The notes under the pieces are model-generated. The model was given only the letters and a program-made list of their open reading frames with translations, did not search any database and was not told where the DNA came from. DNA of 64,000 bases from Polyangiaceae bacterium. Its GTDB lineage: Bacteria; Myxococcota_A; Polyangia; Polyangiales; Polyangiaceae. The stretch is taken from contig JADJRH010000001.1 of NCBI GenBank assembly GCA_016712345.1, positions 4,777,001 to 4,841,000 on the forward strand, read 5' to 3'. Positions 58,970 through 64,000 of the stretch are shown piece by piece; the first letter of the stretch is position 1, and each line of letters starts with the position of its first letter. The position numbers and the translations under genes are program-made.

Positions 58970-60636
58970 GGCTGCTCCGTAGCGGTGGAAGAGGCGCTCA
59001 CAGTGCGAAACGATTCGTGGCTGACCATGGCCAACAGCAGTTCTCGAAAATCGTAGTCGGCCCCGGCAAAGGCTTTTTCAAGGTCGTTGATGGCAGCCAC
59101 TTCACCCTTTGTGTCGAGTCGCGCATGGGCGTGGCGGTAGAGTTGAGTGACCATGCAGCGTCCAACGCGTTTGTCGGTGGAAAGTAGGTCGGCCAAATCG
59201 CGCGCGTCGTCGAGTTTTACGTCGTCGAGATCACCCGAGGAGTCGATGGGAATATCGCCTGGGTAGGTTTCTCGGTAAGCGCCGATGGAGTCAAAGTGTT
59301 CAAACAAGAAACCGGGAGGATCGATAAACGCGTGACACCCAGCGCAGGTGGGGTTTTTGCGGTGCTCTTCAAGCCGTTCACGAATGGTTGTCGGCTTTTC
59401 ACCCGACGGAGGATCCAGGCTTGTATCCACATTGGGCGGCGGGGGTTGTACAACCTGACAGAGGACGCGCTCTCGAACGTATTTGCCTCGCGCTGTGGGG
59501 GAGGTGTCTGTTTCATGAGCGTTCATTGTCAAGAAGGCGCCGAGGGTGAGAATGCCGGCGCGCTCTTCGGGAAGGTGCACTTTGACAAAGGTGGTAAGGT
59601 CGGCCCCCGGGGCCTCTACCCCGTAGAGAGTGGCAAGTTCAGAAGTGACGAACGTTTCTTCGGATGAAAAGAGCGAACGCGCGTCACCTCCGCGGGTGAC
59701 AATGTCGTCGACCAAGAGTTGCACTTCATGCAACATGGCGGCTTTGAGCGTGGGAGTATAAAGAGGGTAGTTTTGGGGATCACGGGTGATCCCTTCAAGC
59801 CGCCGCAGATCGAGGTATTGGGCGAAATACCGTTGAATGGCGTCGCGGGCGCGCGGGTCTTCAAGCATTTGGGCGGCATGTTTTTCTATCCCTTGGGAGG
59901 TGGACAGCTCACCCTTTTCGGCCGCGCTGAGAAGAGCTTCGCTCGGGGTGGTGTTCCACAAGAAAAACGAAAGGCGACTCGCCATTTCATGCCCGGTGAG
60001 GATTTTTTCTTCGGGGTTATCAGGGTTTTTCTCCCCCAATTCTACCCTGTATAAAAAGTTGGGCGACTGGAGCATTCCAGAAGCGGCGAGGCGCAACCCT
60101 TCCCACACATCGGGTTGAGCGAGCGTGACGGCGATGCCGGTCCACCTGCCGAGTTCATCGGCCGAAAGCGGCCGCCGAAATGCTTTTTTACCAAAACGTG
60201 CGATGAAGTCTTGTGTACACGCGTCGCCGGGAGTTGCCGGTTCACACCCTACAAACACAGCCCGGCGCAGGGGATCGCTGAAAACGTATTGGGTGGCGGC
60301 TTCTGCCGATTGTTCATATTGTTCGGTGCCCAGTTCTGACAGGGTGGTTGTGGCGGCGCCGATGCTGTCATAGAGGTAAGGATTGGTATCGGCTTCCGTG
60401 GGTAGAAGCGGAACGTTTGGACCGAACAGGTCGTGCAGCGTGTTTTGATACTGGAGGGTGGTGAGGCGCGGCAACGCGGCGGGCGCCGGCTCGTAGATGG
60501 CGGGAGCCTCCCCAGGGGTGGGCTGCTCTTGATCCAGGTCTGTTGGATCGCCCAAGGTGCCCACGCACGCCGATGCGAGCAGGGTGGCGACAAGCGGAAA
60601 AGATGTGGAAACGGCGATCTTTCGAGCGCGTGTCAT
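58966..60636 (-). CDS. DUF1592/DUF1588 cytochrome-like lipoprotein, second copy
   Basis: About 556 residues from ATG 60636. Leader 'VSTSFPLVATLLASAC' with lipobox (ASAC). Domain order as in the first copy: N-terminal 'LPRLTTLQYQNTLHDLFGP', 'FGKKAFRRPLSADELGRW', DUF1592 'HEMASRLSFFLWNTTPSEALL', DUF1588 'GAFLTMNAHETDTSPTARGKYVRERVLCQ' with 'CAGCHAFIDPPGFLFEHFDSIGAYR', and a DUF1585 end. Here the haem site CAGCH is canonical, unlike the first copy. Coupled to the intact DUF1552 gene. Probably periplasmic. Confidence 0.9.
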   Translation of the reverse strand: MTRARKIAVSTSFPLVATLLASACVGTLGDPTDLDQEQPTPGEAPAIYEPAPAALPRLTTLQYQNTLHDLFGPNVPLLPTEADTNPYLYDSIGAATTTLSELGTEQYEQSAEAATQYVFSDPLRRAVFVGCEPATPGDACTQDFIARFGKKAFRRPLSADELGRWTGIAVTLAQPDVWEGLRLAASGMLQSPNFLYRVELGEKNPDNPEEKILTGHEMASRLSFFLWNTTPSEALLSAAEKGELSTSQGIEKHAAQMLEDPRARDAIQRYFAQYLDLRRLEGITRDPQNYPLYTPTLKAAMLHEVQLLVDDIVTRGGDARSLFSSEETFVTSELATLYGVEAPGADLTTFVKVHLPEERAGILTLGAFLTMNAHETDTSPTARGKYVRERVLCQVVQPPPPNVDTSLDPPSGEKPTTIRERLEEHRKNPTCAGCHAFIDPPGFLFEHFDSIGAYRETYPGDIPIDSSGDLDDVKLDDARDLADLLSTDKRVGRCMVTQLYRHAHARLDTKGEVAAINDLEKAFAGADYDFRELLLAMVSHESFRTVSASSTATEQP

Positions 60637-60787
60637 AGCAAAATGGCCTTGGGTGGGATGAGGAAAAGCACCAACGAAGCGGACGTTAAGCAAGGGGAGA
60701 ACCAACGTCTCTCATGCAGCCGGGGTGTTGGATTGTGCTTTGGGTAAACCGAATAGCGAACGGCACGGCTCGTGATAGGTGAACGGG

Positions 60788-61852
60788 ATGGTGTTACCGT
60801 TGTGCGTTGGCAGGCGAGCTTGGCAGGCGATCGCTTTTTGTACAGTGGCGGTCGCGGGCAATACCCTGACAACACCGAGTTTGGCAGCCCCTCCAACCGG
60901 GTATTTGGATGCTGCCGGGTGTGATGTAATTGCGGGTTGGTCGCAGGATCCCGATGAACCTGCGGTGGGTATAGCCGTGCATCTCTACTTGGGTGGTCCA
61001 GCCGGTTCAGGCGCTCCGGCTCAGGGAATTACGGCCAACTTGTATAGGGAAGATTTGTGCGCAGCGATCGGCTCATGTGAACATGGGTTTTCAATGCCCG
61101 TGCCGTTGTCGCTGCTGGATGGTCAGGCGCACAACGTTCATGCGTACGGAATTGACTCGATGGGTGGGGTAAACCCGGAGTTGGGAAACAGTCCAAAACC
61201 GCTTGTGTGCGCGCCGAGTGCTTCGGGGGTGAGGCGGCCGGTGGTTCAAGTGGGAGCGGTGGACGCCTGGAAATTTTCGACGTTTTGGGATGTGTTGCCC
61301 TTGCCATCGGATCAGGCGGCGGCGCTGGCCGCAGGGGTAGAATTTCCAAATGTGCCGGAGCTTGTCACACCCGATGATGGGTCGGGGGTGATCTGGTTAT
61401 TGGATGGGAAGGTTCGGCGAGCGGTAACGCCGGGAGCGGCCGCGATGTGGAGGTTTGACACGGGAGCCGCAAAGGTAACGTCGGCCGTGGAAATTCAGGC
61501 AATGGTGGAGGGGCCGCCGGTGCGAGCAAGACCGGTGTTGGTTGTGTACAACGGGCTGAGTGTTGTGGATGACGTGTTGCCGGTGGTGCCCGAGGAGTCT
61601 ACCACGGCGGGCACCGGTGGAATGGGTGGAAGCGGCGGCAGCGGTGGAGTGGGCGGAGAGGCTGGAAATACGGGAGGAGCGGATGGGGGAGGGAAGGCGA
61701 GCGACCCCAAGCCGGCTGGATGTGCGGTGGCCGGCGGTGAGCCGATGGGTAGATCAAAGTCAGATTGGGGGGCGTTTTGTTGGGCTGTTTGTGTGATGGG
61801 ATGGATGGTCAGGGCACGCCGAGGAGCGAAGCTTCGATCTGGTTCAGGATAG
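60788..61852 (+). CDS. Secreted protein with MYXO-CTERM-like sorting tail
   Basis: About 354 residues; ATG 60788 has AGGTGA upstream (GTG 60779 is an alternative). Signal peptide to about 'PSLAAPP'. The N-terminal domain ('GYLDAAGCDVIAGWSQDPDEPAVGIAVHLYLGGPAG') resembles a domain found in other myxobacterial surface proteins, and a second domain holds 'VWLLDGKVRR'-like sequence. The C-terminus has a Gly-rich spacer, then 'AGCAVAGG', a hydrophobic helix 'WGAFCWAVCVMGWMV' and basic R-A-R-R-G. This is the Cys-helix-Arg layout of MYXO-CTERM signals. Its last 44 bases overlap the opposite gene. Confidence 0.6.
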   Translation: MVLPLCVGRRAWQAIAFCTVAVAGNTLTTPSLAAPPTGYLDAAGCDVIAGWSQDPDEPAVGIAVHLYLGGPAGSGAPAQGITANLYREDLCAAIGSCEHGFSMPVPLSLLDGQAHNVHAYGIDSMGGVNPELGNSPKPLVCAPSASGVRRPVVQVGAVDAWKFSTFWDVLPLPSDQAAALAAGVEFPNVPELVTPDDGSGVIWLLDGKVRRAVTPGAAAMWRFDTGAAKVTSAVEIQAMVEGPPVRARPVLVVYNGLSVVDDVLPVVPEESTTAGTGGMGGSGGSGGVGGEAGNTGGADGGGKASDPKPAGCAVAGGEPMGRSKSDWGAFCWAVCVMGWMVRARRGAKLRSGSG

Positions 61853-63128
61853 TCACGACAGATGCGGCCTTGGCCGCGCTGAGCCCGGCGTGTTTTGCGG
61901 ATCGCAGCGCATTTCGCAACGCATTGAGGGCGTGGGCGGCGCCTGCACAATCACCCACACCAAGATAGTCTAACAGTTTTTGATATTGCGGGTGAGAGAT
62001 TCCAACGGCTGCATTTTGGAGCGCCGTCAATAACACGGAATGGACCCCACACTCTGCGAAGTCTTGAACCAAGTAGTCGTTTCCATACCCTTGAGCCAAA
62101 TAGTAGTCAGGAAGATAACCGTCCACAGACAATATCTCGGGCACAGACGCCAAAGCGGTTTGTGATAGACTTGTAATGACGGTGTGCTGACCCGCGCTGC
62201 TGGTGACCAATGCGATGGCGTAATTGGTAATTCCATCTGCTGGAACAACAGTGTTATCGGCAAATATCTGACTGGGTGCTCCTCCCTCAAAAAAGAGGGT
62301 TGCGGTGGAACCTGATAATCCGTCGTCGTAGGGAACCCCGTTGAGACTAAACGGGGCCAAGCTGGCCACATATTGGGCGACCGGCGGCGCATCTAATGTG
62401 GTGACGAGGTCAAGAAATCGAACCGTCCCTTGGGAGGTCACCTGAATGGTGTCTCCGTCACCTCGGGCGGCTGTCGCCACAAGAGCCACATTGCTCATTG
62501 CGCTCATTGTGGGTTGCGGGGACATACCAGCCGTCGTCAGGAGGCCCGAGTTGAGCCCCCCGGAGACGCCTCCTGTCAAGGTTCCCGCGCCGTCATAAGC
62601 CATGCTCAATGTCAGGGTAGTGCCATCAAATGGGAGAAAGTTCGTTGGGGCGGTGTAGAGAGTGCCACCGGCGGCCGGAAATTGATACTGCAATAGCGGA
62701 GCGTAGAGTTCGCCCAGCGAAGGGTGGACTAACTTGCAGACGCCAATCCGCATTGAGTCTACAAACACCGCAACACAATATTCACCCGTTGAAATGGGAA
62801 GCACGTCGACGGTGGCAGTCAGGCTAAAAGCCTGCGAAGGAAATACTGGTGCCGACCCAAGACCGACGCCGCTGCTTGCCTCACCCGGTTGTTGAAGCAG
62901 GGATGTTAGATCGACAGATCCGGGAACGGTTTGATCGACCGAGCCCGTTGCCCATAAGAACCACTGCTCCGAATAGGGATTGTCAAAGGTATCGCTGAAG
63001 TTGGTGATCCCAACGCCTTCGTCAAACTGAATGGCGGCTGGAGAATAACCCGGGATGGGGCCCGTCTGGGCAAACGCGTTACTCGCTGTCAGCAACAACA
63101 GAGCTGCAACACAATAACTGGGCTTCAT
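61809..63128 (-). CDS. Hypothetical secreted protein with FIMAH-like C-terminus
   Basis: 439 residues, ATG 63128. Signal peptide 'YCVAALLLLTASNAFAQ'. The first ~190 residues form a beta-rich domain like a lectin/LamG sandwich ('FDNPYSEQWFLWATGSVDQTVPGSVDL'). The end (~385-435, 'YLGVGDCAGAAHALNALRNALRSAKHAG') is helical and Ala-rich, resembling FIMAH-type domains. No catalytic motif seen. Base composition here looks more AT-rich than the neighbours, which could mean more recent acquisition. Confidence 0.55.
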   Translation of the reverse strand: MKPSYCVAALLLLTASNAFAQTGPIPGYSPAAIQFDEGVGITNFSDTFDNPYSEQWFLWATGSVDQTVPGSVDLTSLLQQPGEASSGVGLGSAPVFPSQAFSLTATVDVLPISTGEYCVAVFVDSMRIGVCKLVHPSLGELYAPLLQYQFPAAGGTLYTAPTNFLPFDGTTLTLSMAYDGAGTLTGGVSGGLNSGLLTTAGMSPQPTMSAMSNVALVATAARGDGDTIQVTSQGTVRFLDLVTTLDAPPVAQYVASLAPFSLNGVPYDDGLSGSTATLFFEGGAPSQIFADNTVVPADGITNYAIALVTSSAGQHTVITSLSQTALASVPEILSVDGYLPDYYLAQGYGNDYLVQDFAECGVHSVLLTALQNAAVGISHPQYQKLLDYLGVGDCAGAAHALNALRNALRSAKHAGLSAAKAASVVTILNQIEASLLGVP

Positions 63129-63253
63129 TTGACCTCACTTTGCCCCCGGGGATATGCGCGAATGCGACTTGTATCGAGACGCAGTATTCAAGCGTACCAC
63201 TATTGTGGTTGCTGCGGTTACAAAAAAGAGGCTGCGTGGCGGTTGCTTGATAC

Positions 63254-63547
63254 TCAGGGCACGCAGAGGAGCTTGGTTTCACCACATGCGTCGCAGCAGG
63301 TTTGTCCGGGTTCACAAGGGCAGGGGTTGATCACCACTTCGCGACATGTGCCCGCGCCGTCGCACGATGCACCGGCCTGATTGCAGGGTGCGTAGCAACC
63401 CGCTTCATCAATTGTTTGTTGGGGAGGTTCGGCGCAGCCGGGCTGAAAATATTCGGCGCCGAGCGAGCATTCTGGTTTGGTTTCACCCCCGCAGCCGAAG
63501 AAAATCGCCGCGGTGAAGAGCCAGGCGAAAGAAACGTGTTTTGACAT
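63254..63547 (-). CDS. Small Cys-rich lipoprotein
   Basis: About 97 residues from ATG 63547, preceded by GGAGG. The leader 'FAWLFTAAIFFGC' has a lipobox (FFGC). The mature part is only ~78 residues but has about a dozen cysteines ('GCYAPCNQAGASCDGAGTC', 'CPCEPGQTCCDACG'), so it is disulphide-rich and probably surface exposed. No family recognised. Confidence 0.65.
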   Translation of the reverse strand: MSKHVSFAWLFTAAIFFGCGGETKPECSLGAEYFQPGCAEPPQQTIDEAGCYAPCNQAGASCDGAGTCREVVINPCPCEPGQTCCDACGETKLLCVP

Positions 63548-63576
63548 GGAAACCTCCTTGAGAACATTGCGCCTGA

Positions 63577-64000
63577 TCATGACCGTTCAATTGGGCTATT
63601 GGTTCTTTGGGGCCCGGTTTCGCCCCGCGGCACGAGCCGAAGACGAAGCAAGATCTTGTGCGCTTCGTCGTCGGTAAGAAATAACAGGTAGGTGGTTAAC
63701 ATGGTGATCGAAAACAAGGGGACTATAAAAAGCACCTCAATGGAGAGGTGAAGTAGAATTCCGCAGACGAGGAGCAGAGGGCGGGTTTTTTTGAAAAACG
63801 CGAGAAAGAAAAACGTTTCAAAAACCAGGGTGCCAAAGGTTAACCCTCGCGTGAGCCACCCCACGCCGAGCGCTCCTGGAAAGCGCGAAACGCTGGGGAT
63901 TTGAAGCGCCAAACCAAGGGCTGTTCCATCACGCCAAATGGAGTCACCCAGTTTGTGGATCACGCTCAACATGTACACCGACGTGAGTTGAATTTGTACA
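63577..64000 (-). CDS. HTTM-like membrane protein (5' end outside the window)
   Basis: The frame stays open past the window edge ('VQIQLTSVYMLSVIHKLGDSIWRDG'), so an internal start at 63978 is not the real one. The pattern 'QIQL..VY..S..HKL....WRDGTA..LALQ' and the later membrane helices ('GTLVFETFFFLAFF', 'LLLVCGILLHLSIEVLF', 'ITMLTTYLLFL') match the HTTM domain (related to vitamin K-dependent gamma-carboxylase). Function of bacterial members is mostly unknown. Only the C-terminal ~140 residues are in the window. Confidence 0.7.
   Translation of the reverse strand, partial: VQIQLTSVYMLSVIHKLGDSIWRDGTALGLALQIPSVSRFPGALGVGWLTRGLTFGTLVFETFFFLAFFKKTRPLLLVCGILLHLSIEVLFIVPLFSITMLTTYLLFLTDDEAHKILLRLRLVPRGETGPQRTNSPIERS

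Overview
This 64 kb stretch looks like chromosomal DNA of a myxobacterium-like organism (Myxococcota, probably the Polyangia side). The support is a moderately high GC content, AgmX/PglI-type and kelch proteins, a Pkn-type Ser/Thr kinase with a Pro/Ala/Thr-rich tail, many lipoproteins with Gly/Ser-rich linkers, two DUF1592/DUF1552 gene pairs, and one C-terminus resembling a MYXO-CTERM sorting tail. I see no rRNA, no transposase, no phage genes and no CRISPR array.

Layout. 1-12 kb: the end of a di-haem cytochrome peroxidase-like gene, an AgmX/PglI-like protein, a kelch lipoprotein, YihY/BrkB, DUF962/Mpo1-like, a methyltransferase, a Ser/Thr kinase, and an overlapping phytochrome-style cluster of two histidine kinases and one response regulator. 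11.8-12.2 kb: two serine tRNA genes followed by a broken duplicate of a tRNA 3' half. 12.3-16.6 kb: a MacAB-like export operon with two permeases. 16.6-25 kb: a GH13 enzyme, an outer-membrane barrel, a very large secreted alpha/beta hydrolase, a tyrosine phosphatase and a lipoprotein. 25-36 kb: a cytochrome c-type lipoprotein and glutamate synthase (gltB, gltD), interleaved with copies of a structured dispersed repeat. 36-46 kb: a ThuA lipoprotein, a two-gene KGGVGR-ATPase/HEPN-like unit that resembles conflict systems, and a DUF1592/DUF1552 pair whose DUF1552 gene is frameshifted. 47-49.5 kb: a Ro60/TROVE protein gene preceded by a tRNA-like RNA. 49.6-64 kb: N-formylglutamate amidohydrolase-like, rhodanese, trypsin-like protease, PEPCK (GTP), another repeat copy, a second and intact DUF1592/DUF1552 pair, several secreted proteins, and a 5'-truncated HTTM-like membrane protein at the right edge.

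The strongest candidate for an interesting system is the Ro locus. About 150-280 nt upstream of a complete TROVE+vWA protein the DNA can fold into a tRNA mimic: an acceptor-like 8-bp stem, a D-arm, a T-arm with a 7-nt loop, and an extra arm capped by a GNRA tetraloop. This is the architecture of bacterial YrlA Y RNAs. A near-consensus sigma-54 promoter lies just upstream, as in the sigma-54-controlled rsr-yrl-rtc operons of enterobacteria, but no rtcA/rtcB/rtcR is in the window. The second candidate is the translationally coupled KGGVGR-ATPase plus HEPN-like pair.

At the whole-window scale there are three unexplained sequence signatures: a strongly over-represented palindrome GTGTACAC (14 copies by hand count), an over-represented heptamer GGGTAGA, and a modular dispersed repeat in which one stem is preserved by compensatory changes. 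All assignments come from reading motifs by eye; no database search was run.
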